Assembly (NCBI GenBank): GCA_023458315.1
Contig: JAEXAH010000134.1
Span: 1 to 5,562, forward strand
DNA from: Pseudomonadota bacterium
GTDB taxonomy: Bacteria > Pseudomonadota > Alphaproteobacteria > Rhodospirillales > Magnetospirillaceae
DNA: 5,562 nt
Reading direction: 5' to 3'
Shown piece after piece: positions 5,535-5,562 of the stretch. Positions within the stretch are counted from its first letter, which is position 1. Each line of letters begins with the position of its first letter. Under the pieces are notes generated by a model. That model searched no databases and had not been told where the DNA came from. It worked only from the letters and a program-made list of their open reading frames with translations. A program made the position numbers and the translations under genes.

Positions 5535-5562
5535 TCAAGGAAACTTGAATATATCCGTCAAG
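5535..5562 (+). other. Two mutually exclusive hairpins at the end of the leader
   Basis: TCAAG (5535-5539), CTTGA (5544-5548) and TCAAG (5558-5562) form a triplet in which the middle arm can pair with either neighbour. The first hairpin has a GAAA tetraloop (GNRA type) and should be favoured locally; the second has a 9-nt loop. The window stops here, so pairing to sequence beyond the edge cannot be judged. Confidence 0.45.

Overview
The window looks like chromosomal DNA of a betaproteobacterium, most plausibly of the Rhodocyclales (Azospira/Azoarcus/Dechloromonas-like). The grounds are high G+C, tRNA sequences of betaproteobacterial type, and a 3' end that reads like the leader of a ribosomal RNA operon. 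The taxonomic placement is inference. I see no transposase, integrase, CRISPR array or phage gene.

Left part (1-1696), minus strand: a partial gene of unknown function runs off the left edge (1-785). It lies 52 bp downstream of an FkbM-type SAM-dependent methyltransferase (838-1557). The pair looks like one transcription unit. A good sigma-54 (-24/-12) promoter match sits about 50 bp upstream of the methyltransferase, so the unit may be the start of a regulated surface-polysaccharide or other modification cluster continuing to the left.

Middle part (1697-4469): a 592-residue cytoplasmic diguanylate cyclase on the minus strand has an intact GGEEF active site, an intact RxxD inhibitory site and an unrecognised helical N-terminal half. 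Divergent from it is a single tRNA-Thr(TGT) gene with a perfect TATAAT box. Convergent with that tRNA is an IclR-family regulator on the minus strand.

Right part (4470-5562), plus strand: a small ParA/MinD-family ATPase of 205 residues has no ParB partner in view and carries three unusually long G or C homopolymer runs. It is followed by a strong-looking promoter embedded in an inverted repeat, then the initiator tRNA (tRNA-fMet, CAT). Directly abutting the tRNA CCA end are a boxA-like antitermination motif, a long 16-bp RNA stem and two competing small hairpins. I read this as an rRNA operon whose first gene is the initiator tRNA, with 16S rRNA expected just past the right edge. That last point cannot be confirmed from this window.

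The genes do not form one pathway. The main functional links are the methyltransferase/unknown-protein pair, and the shared promoter of initiator tRNA and putative rRNA. The most interesting items are the initiator-tRNA-led rRNA leader, the inverted repeat over its promoter, and the homopolymer-rich orphan ParA.
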